From positions 62,001 to 126,000 of the forward strand of contig JAVJUS010000107.1 of NCBI GenBank assembly GCA_040220455.1: DNA of 64,000 nucleotides, read 5' to 3'. This stretch comes from JAVJUS01 sp040220455 (GTDB lineage: Bacteria; Pseudomonadota; Alphaproteobacteria; DSM-16000; Inquilinaceae). This document shows, in pieces, positions 1 through 7,346 of this stretch. The notes below the pieces were generated by a model that saw nothing but the letters and a program-made list of their open reading frames with translations, did no database searches and was not told the origin of the DNA. How positions within the stretch are numbered: position 1 is the first letter of the stretch; the number at the start of each line of letters is the position of its first letter. The position numbers were made by a program, and so were the translations under genes.

Positions 1-509
1 CGCCGCCGATGAATCTGGTCGAGGCCCGGCTGGAGCCCGGCGAGGGCGGCGGGGGGCCGCGGCTGCGCCTGGGCGATGCGACGCTCGATCTCGACGAGGC
101 GGAGATCGCGCGCTGCCCCGGGCTGGAGCGGTGGATCGGCCGCCCGGTCGTGCTCGGCGTCCGGCCGGAGAAGCTGGCCGACGCGGCGCTGCTGCCGGCC
201 GAGCCGCCGGCGGGGCGGACGGCGACGGTCGAGGTGGTGTTCCGGGAGGGTCTGGGCTCCGACGTCATGGTCCATTTCCGGCTGCCCGGCACGGGCGCGC
301 TGGCGCCCGGCATCCTCGCGCTCGCCCACGACGTGGAGGACCCGGCCGAGCTCGAGGCACTGCCCCATGACGGCGACGGCGTCGTCTTCATCGGCCGGTT
401 CCAGCCGGAGACCCGGGCCCGTGCCCACGACCGGCTGCCGGTCGTCTTCGCGCCCGGCGCCTTCGTCTTCTTCGACCCGGAGACGGGGATGCGGATCGGC
501 GCCGGATGA
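1..509 (+). CDS. ABC transporter ATP-binding protein, C-terminal part (cut by left edge)
   Basis: The reading frame is open to the left edge and ends at TGA 507-509, so only the last ~169 residues are present. The ATG at 9 is internal: it sits in a PPMN motif, which in UgpC/MalK-type ATPases marks the end of the nucleotide-binding domain. The rest is the C-terminal regulatory (MalK/TOBE) domain, with the family motif GVRPEKL near visible residue 58. The protein would energise import of a sugar, polyol or similar solute on the cytoplasmic face of the membrane. Its permeases and binding protein must lie to the left. The downstream SDR gene is convergent, starting its 3' end 26 bp away. Family is fairly sure; substrate is unknown. 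Confidence 0.85.
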   Translation, partial: PPMNLVEARLEPGEGGGGPRLRLGDATLDLDEAEIARCPGLERWIGRPVVLGVRPEKLADAALLPAEPPAGRTATVEVVFREGLGSDVMVHFRLPGTGALAPGILALAHDVEDPAELEALPHDGDGVVFIGRFQPETRARAHDRLPVVFAPGAFVFFDPETGMRIGAG

Positions 510-535
510 TGGCCCGCGGCGGCACCGCCCGAGCC

Positions 536-1345
536 TCAGGGCCGGAACAGCAGTGCGCCGGCGTCGAGCCTCAGCGTCGTGCCGGTGACGGCGCCCGCCG
601 CCGGGGAGGCGAGCCAGAGGCAGGCCTCGGCCACCTCCTCCGGCGTCACCAGGCGATGGGAGGCGCCGGCCGAGGCCATGCCGGCGTAGATCCCGTCGGC
701 GGTCGCGCCGGTGTAGGCGGCGAGCTCGGCGGCCACGGCGCGCAGCATGGGGGAGTCCACATTGCCGGGCGCGACGGCGTTGACGCGGATCCCGGCGCCG
801 GACACCTCCGCCGCGAAGGACTCGACGAAGCCGATCAGGCCGGCCTTGGCGGCGCAGTAGGCCGAGCCGCCGGCCTCTCCCCGCAGGCCGGCGATCGAGG
901 AGAGGTAGACGAAGGCGCCGGGCCGGCCGGACGCGAGCATGGGCCGCGCGAAGGCCTGGCCGGCATGGACCGCGCCGTCGAGATTGACCGCCATGACCCG
1001 GCGATAGGCGGCCAGGTCCATGGTCGCGACATCGGCCAGGATCGCCGTGCCGACCGTGTGGACGACGGCGTCCACCGGCGCCGCGGCGGCGATCTCGGAG
1101 GCGACGCCGGCCAGGGCCGCGGCGTCGGTCACGTCGACCGCGTAAACACCGCCCGACCGGGCGCGCTCCGGCAGGGCCTCGGCGATCGCCGCCGCCGACA
1201 GGTCGAGCGCCGAAACCGTCGCCCCGGCATCGGCGAAGGCGCGGGCGCAGGCCCGGCCGATCGTGCCGGCGGCGCCGACGACCACCGCATGAAAGCCGGG
1301 CGGCAGGCGCGGCGGAGCCGAAGGCTGCGAGGGCTGTGCAGGCAT
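536..1345 (-). CDS. SDR-family NAD(P)-dependent oxidoreductase
   Basis: This is a short-chain dehydrogenase of 269 residues, the usual size for classical SDRs. An N-terminal Rossmann motif GAAGTIG is followed by the NLDG region, a catalytic Ser in YLSSIAG, the Tyr-Lys pair in YCAAK, and the post-catalytic VNAVAPG segment. I chose ATG 1345 because AGGAAG lies 7 bases upstream; the open frame extends to 1435 but that part is not conserved-looking. It probably oxidises or reduces a secondary alcohol or ketone with NAD(P). It is divergent from the phosphotriesterase-like gene at 1596 and convergent with the ABC ATPase, so it may belong to the transport cluster to the left. Substrate unknown. Confidence 0.9.
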   Translation of the reverse strand: MPAQPSQPSAPPRLPPGFHAVVVGAAGTIGRACARAFADAGATVSALDLSAAAIAEALPERARSGGVYAVDVTDAAALAGVASEIAAAAPVDAVVHTVGTAILADVATMDLAAYRRVMAVNLDGAVHAGQAFARPMLASGRPGAFVYLSSIAGLRGEAGGSAYCAAKAGLIGFVESFAAEVSGAGIRVNAVAPGNVDSPMLRAVAAELAAYTGATADGIYAGMASAGASHRLVTPEEVAEACLWLASPAAGAVTGTTLRLDAGALLFRP

Positions 1346-1427
1346 CCCGGGTCTTCCTGTCTTTCGCCGGTTCCGAGGCGGCAGCATGCCCGGCAGCCGC
1401 ATCGGACAGCGTCGGCCGAGATCGAAA

Positions 1428-1442
1428 CCAATCAATAATTGG
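1428..1442. promoter_or_regulatory. Inverted repeat CCAAT-N5-ATTGG, candidate operator
   Basis: Five-base arms flank a five-base centre in the AT-rich gap between the divergent SDR (start 1345) and phosphotriesterase-like (start 1596) genes. A second, longer inverted repeat follows at 1471-1491. The two sites could bind a regulator of both genes, but no regulator gene is adjacent. Confidence 0.35.
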
Positions 1443-1470
1443 AATCAGTTTTGATGTTCTGAGGGGCTGA

Positions 1471-1491
1471 TTCAATTCTCAGACCATTGAA
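1471..1491. promoter_or_regulatory. Inverted repeat TTCAAT-N9-ATTGAA, candidate operator
   Basis: Perfect six-base arms (1471-1476 and 1486-1491) are separated by nine bases. The right arm overlaps the proposed -35 box of the promoter at 1487, the position expected for a repressor site. Confidence 0.4.
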
Positions 1492-1515
1492 AATGCTCTT
1501 GTTTATTTGTTTTAT
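1487..1515 (+). promoter_or_regulatory. Candidate sigma-70 promoter for the 1596 operon
   Basis: TTGAAA at 1487-1492 and TTTTAT at 1510-1515 are separated by 17 bases, inside the only clearly AT-rich stretch of this region. Transcription would start roughly 75 bases before the ATG at 1596. It is a pattern match only. Confidence 0.45.
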
Positions 1516-1595
1516 TGCGATACCAAAGCATGATAAGGTTCAAATGTAAACGGAATCGATCGTGCTGTGGATGCCCGGGCGAGGGGAGGCGGAAG

Positions 1596-2687
1596 ATGGC
1601 CGAGGCGGCGTCGGCATTGCGGCCGGGGACGGCGATGACCGTGCTGGGCCCGGTCGCCCCGGAGGATCTGGGCATCGTGATGATGCACGAGCATCTGCTC
1701 CACGACGACGTGGAGCGACCGTGCTGGTACGCGCCCTCCGACACCGCCGTGCGCGAGGGCTGGGCCGAGGGGCCGATCACGATGGAGCGGCTCGGCGCGC
1801 TCCGCCGCTCGCCGTTCGAGATGCTCGAGAACACCCGGCTCACCCGCCAGGACCCGATCGAGGGCGAGCTTGCCCGGTTCCGCGAGGCGGGGGGCGGCAC
1901 GGTCGTCGAGGTGACCTCCCACGGCCTGGTGCCCGACCCGCACGGCATGAAGGCGATCGCGCAGGCCACCGGCGTCCACGTCGTCGCCGGCTGCGGCTAC
2001 TATGTCGAGCACGTGCTGCCCGACGGCTTCGAGGCGTGGAGCGTCGACGACATCCTGGCGCGGATCCTGTCGGATGTCCGCGACGGGCTGAACGGCAGCG
2101 GCGTGCGGCCCGGCATCATCGGCGAGATCGGCACGTCGGAGCCGATGACCGCCAACGAGGAGAAGAGCCTGCGCGCCGCCGGCATCGCCGCGGTCGAGAC
2201 CGGGCTGTCGGTGATGGTCCATCTGGGCATGACCACGCAGCAGGCCTTCCCGGCCTTCCGCATCCTGACCGGGGAGGGCGTGCCGGCCGACCGGATCATC
2301 ATGAACCACATGGACGAGGCCAACGACCTCGACTACTCCCGCCGCGTCGCCGACCTGGGCTGCATCGTCGAATACGACACCTTCGGCTCGGAGTGGTACT
2401 ACGACAGCTGGGGCACCTACGAGCCGCGCGACACCGAGCGCGTGGCGGCCGTCGCCGCGCTCTGCCGCGAGGGCTACGCCGACCGCATCACGGTCAGCCA
2501 GGACGTGTTCTACAAGCAGAACCTGCGCGCCTATGGCGGCTGGGGCTATTCCCATTTCCTCGACTCCATGGTGCCGATGCTGCGACAAGCCGGGGTCTCC
2601 GACGACGATCTGCGCCTGATGACGGTCGAGACGCCGCGCCGGCTGCTGACGGTCGCGCCGCCGGACTCGGGCGCGTCGGCGCGATGA
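1596..2687 (+). CDS. Phosphotriesterase-family metal-dependent hydrolase
   Basis: This 363-residue protein belongs to the phosphotriesterase branch of the amidohydrolase superfamily. Visible metal ligands are His31-Glu-His33 (HEH), Glu177 in GEIGTS at the place of the bridging carboxylate (Glu rather than the carboxylated Lys of true phosphotriesterases), His209, His238 and Asp303 in SQDV. Family members act on lactones, esters or phosphoesters; the native substrate is open. ATG 1596 follows a purine-rich GGAGGCGGAAG; an upstream in-frame ATG at 1515 lacks this. Its TGA overlaps the ATG of the next gene (ATGA), and a binding protein and ABC transporter follow, so the enzyme probably acts on an imported compound. 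Confidence 0.9.
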   Translation: MAEAASALRPGTAMTVLGPVAPEDLGIVMMHEHLLHDDVERPCWYAPSDTAVREGWAEGPITMERLGALRRSPFEMLENTRLTRQDPIEGELARFREAGGGTVVEVTSHGLVPDPHGMKAIAQATGVHVVAGCGYYVEHVLPDGFEAWSVDDILARILSDVRDGLNGSGVRPGIIGEIGTSEPMTANEEKSLRAAGIAAVETGLSVMVHLGMTTQQAFPAFRILTGEGVPADRIIMNHMDEANDLDYSRRVADLGCIVEYDTFGSEWYYDSWGTYEPRDTERVAAVAALCREGYADRITVSQDVFYKQNLRAYGGWGYSHFLDSMVPMLRQAGVSDDDLRLMTVETPRRLLTVAPPDSGASAR

Positions 2688-3085
2688 CCGGCGAAGCCCG
2701 GGTGCGGGCCTTCCTGGAGACGATGTTCGCGACGCTGGACCGCGAGGCCTTCGCCACGGTCGCCTCCTGGCTCGCCCCGGATGCCGAGCTGGGCGACGAG
2801 CTGACCGGTGGCTGGCGACGCGGTCGGGAGGATGTCGCGGCCTATCTGGCGGGCCAGTCGGGCGCGGTCACGGAGGTCCGCTCGCGCCTGACCTCGGTCG
2901 CGGCGAGCTGCCCGGCCGATGGCCTGGGCCTGGCGACATTCGCGGTCCGGCAGACCTATCGCCTGGGCGGCGCGCCTCGGGACGAGACGCTGCTGGGCAC
3001 GATGCTGGTCGATCTCGGCGATCCCGGGCAGCCGAGGCTCCGGCTCTTGCATCTGGGCCCGGCGCGCGCGGCCGCCGCCGCGTGA
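2684..3085 (+). CDS. NTF2/SnoaL-like small protein
   Basis: A 133-residue protein starts at an ATG sharing four bases with the stop of the phosphotriesterase-like gene. It reads like an NTF2/SnoaL-type alpha+beta barrel: an N-terminal helix (VRAFLETMFATLD), a segment about avoiding or sensing charge (WLAPDAELGDEL), an RGREDVAAYL helix and alternating beta strands to the end. Such proteins serve as isomerases, hydrolases or ligand-binding subunits. It is easily missed because its frame is open far upstream through the neighbouring gene. Tight coupling to the hydrolase suggests a shared pathway. Exact function unknown. Confidence 0.75.
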   Translation: MTGEARVRAFLETMFATLDREAFATVASWLAPDAELGDELTGGWRRGREDVAAYLAGQSGAVTEVRSRLTSVAASCPADGLGLATFAVRQTYRLGGAPRDETLLGTMLVDLGDPGQPRLRLLHLGPARAAAAA

Positions 3086-3092
3086 GCCGGGG

Positions 3093-3117
3093 CGCTCCGG
3101 ACCTGGTGTCCGGAGCG
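3093..3117 (+). other. Perfect RNA hairpin between NTF2-like and binding-protein genes
   Basis: CGCTCCGGAC (3093-3102) pairs perfectly with GTCCGGAGCG (3108-3117) around a five-base loop. No T-tract follows, so it is more likely a transcript-stability or attenuation element ahead of the binding-protein gene than a strong terminator. Confidence 0.6.
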
Positions 3118-3124
3118 CGGACGC

Positions 3125-3149
3125 CCGCCCCGGCCGCCGGCCGGGGCGG
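3125..3149 (+). other. Second perfect hairpin, upstream of the binding-protein gene
   Basis: Eleven-base arms (3125-3135 and 3139-3149) pair perfectly around GCC. It lies 8 bases after the first hairpin and ends shortly before the GGGAGGGGG ribosome-binding sequence of the gene at 3174. Confidence 0.6.
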
Positions 3150-3173
3150 ACCTGAAGAACAGGGGAGGGGGTA

Positions 3174-4262
3174 ATGATACGTGACAGCCGATTCCGCCGT
3201 CGCGGCCTGCTGAAGACGGCCGGTGCCGGAGGCTTGGTCGCCGCCGCGCCCGGCGTGTTCCTCGGCCCGCGCCTGGCCGGCGCCGCCGAAACGGTGCGCA
3301 CCCTGATGTGGGAAGGCTACGAGATGCGCGTGCCGCCCGCCGAGGGCTACGAGGTCCAGCCGACCTTCATGGTCGCCAACGAGGACCCGATCAACAAGCG
3401 CGGCACCTACGATGTCAGCGTCGGCATCCTCGGCATCTTCGACACCCTTCACACGGCGGGCGTCATGCAGCCGCTGGACAAGGCGCGCCTGCCCAACTGG
3501 TCGCTGCTGGACCCGGAGTTCGTCAACGACCCGCTGATCGTGCAGGGCGGCGACCTGGTCGGCATGCCCTATGTCTGGGCGAGCCTGGGCTTCACCTATC
3601 TCGACGAGGGCGGGGCGGCGCCGACCAAGCTCGAGGATCTGCTCGACCCCCGCTTCAAGGGGCGGCTCGGCATCGGCGACGACGGCAACTCCGTCATCAT
3701 CCAGGTCGCGCGCATGTTGGGGCTGGGCGGCGACCAGCCGGGCTACCTGACCTCGGAGGAGATGGACCGGGTCTTCGAGGTGCTGGGGCAGTTCAAGGAG
3801 AATGCCTTCGGCGTCATCGCCAACCCTTATGCGGAGTTCGCCGGCGCCTACACCCGGGGCGAGATCGTCGCCGCGTTCCCGGACAACGCGCCGACGACCC
3901 TGCGCGTGGCCGAGGCCGGGCTGGACTGCAAGGTGGCCTTCGATCCCGCCTCGGCGTTCTCCTGGATCGACGCGCTGTTCATCGCCTCCGACGTCGAGGC
4001 GAGCGACACGATCTACAAGTTCCTCGACGACGGCCTGCGCACCGAGACCCAGTACGCCATCGGCAAGGAGCTCGGCTGGGCCGTGGCCAACGGCGAGGCG
4101 ATGACCCGCCTGGCCGGCGAGGGGCCGCTGTGGTCGATCTACGCCGATCGGGCGCAAGTCTTCGCCAACGCGCCCAATGTCGCCTGGCCGCCGCTGGAGT
4201 CGGACACCTACGAGACCTATGACGTCTGGCTCAAGCGCTGGCAGGACTTCAAGGCGTCCTGA
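3174..4262 (+). CDS. ABC transporter substrate-binding protein, Tat-exported (PotD type)
   Basis: This 362-residue periplasmic protein begins with a twin-arginine signal (RRRGLLK, then a hydrophobic AGAGGLVAAAPGVFLG stretch). The mature part is typical of the spermidine/putrescine-type binding family, with alternating lobes and a C-terminal helix-rich part ending in VWLKRWQDFKAS. ATG 3174 follows a strong GGGAGGGGG. It delivers its ligand to the fused permease at 5416 energised by the ATPase at 4325. Two hairpins just upstream may raise its mRNA level above that of the preceding enzymes. The ligand need not be a polyamine, since this family also binds opines and amines. Confidence 0.92.
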   Translation: MIRDSRFRRRGLLKTAGAGGLVAAAPGVFLGPRLAGAAETVRTLMWEGYEMRVPPAEGYEVQPTFMVANEDPINKRGTYDVSVGILGIFDTLHTAGVMQPLDKARLPNWSLLDPEFVNDPLIVQGGDLVGMPYVWASLGFTYLDEGGAAPTKLEDLLDPRFKGRLGIGDDGNSVIIQVARMLGLGGDQPGYLTSEEMDRVFEVLGQFKENAFGVIANPYAEFAGAYTRGEIVAAFPDNAPTTLRVAEAGLDCKVAFDPASAFSWIDALFIASDVEASDTIYKFLDDGLRTETQYAIGKELGWAVANGEAMTRLAGEGPLWSIYADRAQVFANAPNVAWPPLESDTYETYDVWLKRWQDFKAS

Positions 4263-4324
4263 GGTCCGCGGCTCGCGGGCAGATGGACGGGGCGATCCGC
4301 GCGACAAGGGGGCGCGACGGCGCG

Positions 4325-5419
4325 ATGACGGGACAGGGCGTCGGCACGCTGGTGGTCGACACGGTTCGTCGGGACTTCGGCGCCATGCGCGCGGTCGACG
4401 ACATTGCGCTGACCGTGGAGGGTGGCGAGTTCGTCACCCTCCTCGGCCCCTCGGGCTGCGGCAAGACCACGCTGCTGCGCATGGTCGCCGGGCTGGAGCG
4501 CCCGGATGCCGGGCGGATCGTCATCTCCGGCCAGGAGATGACGCACGCCCCGCCCGAGCGCCGGCCGGTCAACTACGTCTTCCAGCACTACGCGCTGTTC
4601 CCGCATCTCGACCTCGAGCGCAATGTCGGGTTCGGGCTCGAGGTGCGTGGCTTGACCAGGACGGAGCGCGAGAGCCGGACGCGCGACGCGATCGCCATGG
4701 TCCGGCTGAGCGGCCTGGAATCGCGCCGCGTCGACGAGCTGTCGGGCGGCCAGCAGCAGCGCGTCGCGCTCGCCCGGGCCATCGTCAACCGCCCGGACAT
4801 CCTGCTGCTCGACGAGCCGCTGGGCGCCCTCGACCTCAAGCTGCGCAAGGAGATGCAGTTCGAGCTGCGCCAGATCCACCGGCGGCTCGGCAGCACCTTC
4901 ATCTACGTCACGCACGACCAGGAAGAGGCGCTGACGATGTCCGACCGGATCATCGTCATGCGCGACGGCAGGATCGAGCAGGACGGCACGCCCGAGCAGG
5001 TCTACCACCACCCGTGCTCCCGCTTCGTCGCGGAATTCATCGGCGAGACCAACATGCTGGAGGGCCGGGCCTCGGGCGGCGTCGTCTCGCTCGAGGCGGG
5101 GGGATCCCTCGAGGCACCGGGCGTCGCCGACGGCCCGGTCGCCGTCTCGATCCGGCCGGAGAAGCTGGCGATCGCGGCGGCGACCGAGACCGGCGGCGCT
5201 GCTGGCGATCCGGCTGGCGGCGGGGCGGCGGTGGCGCTTGAGGGCGTGTTCGTCGACTCGATCTTCCTGGGCTCTCTCTACCGCCGCGTGGTGGAGCTGC
5301 CGGGCGGCCGGCTGGTCACCGTCCAGCAGACCGCCGGCGGGGCGGATGCGGCCCACCGGCCGGGCGAGCGGGTCCGGATTTCCTGGCGGGCGGGCGACGC
5401 CGTGGTGCTGACCCGATGA
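4325..5419 (+). CDS. ABC transporter ATP-binding protein (PotA type)
   Basis: The ATPase has Walker A GPSGCGKTT, Q-loop YVFQHYALFPH, signature LSGGQQQR, Walker B ILLLDEPLGALD, H-loop YVTHDQEEA and a C-terminal TOBE domain with SIRPEKL. It powers import through the fused permease whose ATG overlaps its stop (ATGA at 5416-5419). Start 4325 (MTGQG) begins just before the domain; an in-frame ATG at 4283 would add 14 residues, and neither start has a strong ribosome-binding site. Length of about 364 residues is normal for the family. Confidence 0.92.
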   Translation: MTGQGVGTLVVDTVRRDFGAMRAVDDIALTVEGGEFVTLLGPSGCGKTTLLRMVAGLERPDAGRIVISGQEMTHAPPERRPVNYVFQHYALFPHLDLERNVGFGLEVRGLTRTERESRTRDAIAMVRLSGLESRRVDELSGGQQQRVALARAIVNRPDILLLDEPLGALDLKLRKEMQFELRQIHRRLGSTFIYVTHDQEEALTMSDRIIVMRDGRIEQDGTPEQVYHHPCSRFVAEFIGETNMLEGRASGGVVSLEAGGSLEAPGVADGPVAVSIRPEKLAIAAATETGGAAGDPAGGGAAVALEGVFVDSIFLGSLYRRVVELPGGRLVTVQQTAGGADAAHRPGERVRISWRAGDAVVLTR

Positions 5420-7176
5420 CCCTGGGCGTCCCGACAGCGCCGCCGGCGATCGCTCCGCTGCCGGCTGCGCGCCGGGCGATCCTGCCGCCCCTGGGCACGC
5501 TGCCCACCATCGCCTGCCTGATCGCCGGGCTGGTCGTGCCGGTCAGCGTGTTCTTCCTCTACAGCTTCTGGGAGGCGCGGCTTTTCCAGCTCGTGCGCAC
5601 CTGGACGCTCGACCGCTATGCCGAGGTGATCCAGGACGCGCTCTATCGCGGGCTGATCGTCGACACCCTGCTGCTCGCCTTCTCTGTCGCGGTGATCGTC
5701 TCCCTGGTCGCCTATGCCGGCGCCTACGCCATGCGCTTCGGGCTCGGCCCCCGGCGACGCACGATCCTGCTCCTGATCGTGGCCTCGGCGCTCGCCTCGT
5801 ACCTGGTGCGGATCTATTCCTGGAAGGCGATCCTCAGCCCGAACGGCGTGTTCAACTGGGCGGCCGGCGCGCTCGGCCTGATCGAGGAGCCGCTGAACCT
5901 GCTCGGCCGGTTCGGGGTGACGATCACCCTGGTCCACATCCTGCTGCCGGTGGCGCTGCTGCCGATCTATGCCGGCATGCAGTCGGTCTCCCCGGACGTT
6001 CTGCGCGCCGCGCGCGACCTGGGGGCGGGGCCGGTGCAGACCTTCTTCCGGGTCACCCTGCCGCTGACCGGCCGGGGGCTGACGACCGGGTTCCTGCTGG
6101 CCTTCATCCTGTCGGCGGGCGACTACGTCACGCCGCAGCTCGTCGGCGGCAAGGGCAGCCTGATGGTCGGCCGCGTGATCTACGACCAGTTCGGCATCAC
6201 GGGCAACTTCCCGCTCGCCTCGGCGCTGTCGTTCTCGCTGATCCTGGGGGCGGCGGCGTTCTTCGCCGGGCTCTATGCCGCGGTGCGCGTAATCGCCTTC
6301 GTCGCCGGCCGCCTCGCCACGCCGGGGGCGCGGGCGCTGGCCGCCATCCGCCTGCCGTCACTGCCCGACGGGCCGCGCCGCGTGCCGTGGAGCCGGATCG
6401 TCGTCGGCGCGATGCTGGTCTTCCTCTACTTCCCGCTGGTGCTGGTCGTCGTCCTGTCCTTCAACGACCTGCCGATCGCGTCCTTCCCGTTCCGCGGCGT
6501 GACCCTGCGCTGGTACGCGGACATCTTCGCCGACTCGTCGATCCGGCGGGCCTTCGCCACCTCGATCCAGGTCGCGGTGGTCGTGGCGCTGCTGTCCTGC
6601 CTGATCGCCGTGCCTGGGGCGTTCGCCGCCGTCCGGAGGTCCTTCACGCTCAAGCCGGGCTATCTGGCGGCGGTGCTGCTGCCGATCTCGCTGCCGGGCG
6701 TCGTGCTCGGCTTCTCGATCCTGTCGGTGGTGAAGTACCTGGAGTGGAGCCCGTCGCTCTACGCGGTCGTTCTGGGCCAGGTGACCTACTCCTTCCCCTT
6801 CGTCATGCTGATCATGATGGCGGCCCTGCACGGCTTCGACCGCAAGGTGGAGGAGGCGGGCCGGGACCTCGGATGCACCCGGCGGGGCACGCTGCGCCGG
6901 GTGACGATGCCGATCCTGCTGCCGGTCGTCGCCGGCGCGGCGATCATCGTCTTCGCCATCTCGATGGACGAGTTCATCATCACGAACTTCCTCGTCGGCT
7001 CCGACCCGACCCTGCCGCCCGTGATCTGGAGCATCATGAACCGGCGCGGCATTCCGCCGACCGTCAACGCCATCGCGACGATCCTGATCGTCCTGTCGCT
7101 GGTCCTGGTGGTCTCCGTCACGGCCGTCCTGGAACGCAACGCCCGCCGCCGGGCCCTGGCGGCGGGCGCGACGTGA
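5416..7176 (+). CDS. Fused double ABC permease (PotB-PotC in one chain)
   Basis: This 586-residue membrane protein has two complete permease halves in one polypeptide, while most PotABCD systems use separate PotB and PotC. The first half (about 1-300) has an EAA loop around AARDLGAGPVQTFFRVTLP. The second half (about 310-586) starts at the VPWSRIVVGAMLVFLYFPL segment and has its own EAA loop around EEAGRDLGCTRRGTLRRVTMP. I count about twelve hydrophobic segments. The frame is continuous with a basic linker, so this is a real fusion and not a missed stop. ATGA coupling to the ATPase fixes its start. The inner-membrane channel takes substrate from the 3174 protein. Confidence 0.93.
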   Translation: MTLGVPTAPPAIAPLPAARRAILPPLGTLPTIACLIAGLVVPVSVFFLYSFWEARLFQLVRTWTLDRYAEVIQDALYRGLIVDTLLLAFSVAVIVSLVAYAGAYAMRFGLGPRRRTILLLIVASALASYLVRIYSWKAILSPNGVFNWAAGALGLIEEPLNLLGRFGVTITLVHILLPVALLPIYAGMQSVSPDVLRAARDLGAGPVQTFFRVTLPLTGRGLTTGFLLAFILSAGDYVTPQLVGGKGSLMVGRVIYDQFGITGNFPLASALSFSLILGAAAFFAGLYAAVRVIAFVAGRLATPGARALAAIRLPSLPDGPRRVPWSRIVVGAMLVFLYFPLVLVVVLSFNDLPIASFPFRGVTLRWYADIFADSSIRRAFATSIQVAVVVALLSCLIAVPGAFAAVRRSFTLKPGYLAAVLLPISLPGVVLGFSILSVVKYLEWSPSLYAVVLGQVTYSFPFVMLIMMAALHGFDRKVEEAGRDLGCTRRGTLRRVTMPILLPVVAGAAIIVFAISMDEFIITNFLVGSDPTLPPVIWSIMNRRGIPPTVNAIATILIVLSLVLVVSVTAVLERNARRRALAAGAT

Positions 7177-7219
7177 GAACCGGCTGCCCGTGCCGTATCG
7201 GGCCTCCCCTGACGAGGCG

Positions 7220-7253
7220 CCCCGACACCGAGCCCCGACACCGAGCCCCGACA
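7220..7253. repeat. Short 13-bp tandem repeat, 2.6 copies
   Basis: The unit CCCCGACACCGAG occurs at 7220-7232 and 7233-7245, followed by eight bases of a third copy. It is in the gap between two convergent genes and appears to be replication slippage with no coding role. Confidence 0.7.
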
Positions 7254-7295
7254 TTGACGGGCGGAGCCGCGGCACCGGCTTGCTTGTCCCGCCGA

Positions 7296-7337
7296 GGAGG
7301 TCGACGACGCATCCGGCCGCGTTGCGTGTCGACCTCC
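7296..7337. terminator. Bidirectional hairpin between convergent genes
   Basis: GGAGGTCGAC (7296-7305) pairs perfectly with GTCGACCTCC (7328-7337), and the stem continues inward with ACGCA/TGCGT after one bulged G. It sits between the stop of the fused permease (7176) and the stop of the opposing binding-protein gene (7347). No T-run follows, so termination may need Rho; position is the main argument. Confidence 0.5.
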
Positions 7338-7346
7338 CGAGGACGG

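Noticed and set aside
6426..6653. Small minus-strand frame within the fused permease
   Set aside because: No ribosome-binding site and no conserved features; it is overlapped by a clear membrane protein.
7220..7253. 13-bp tandem repeat as a CRISPR or functional array
   Set aside because: Units are contiguous without spacers and only 2.6 copies long; this is ordinary slippage.
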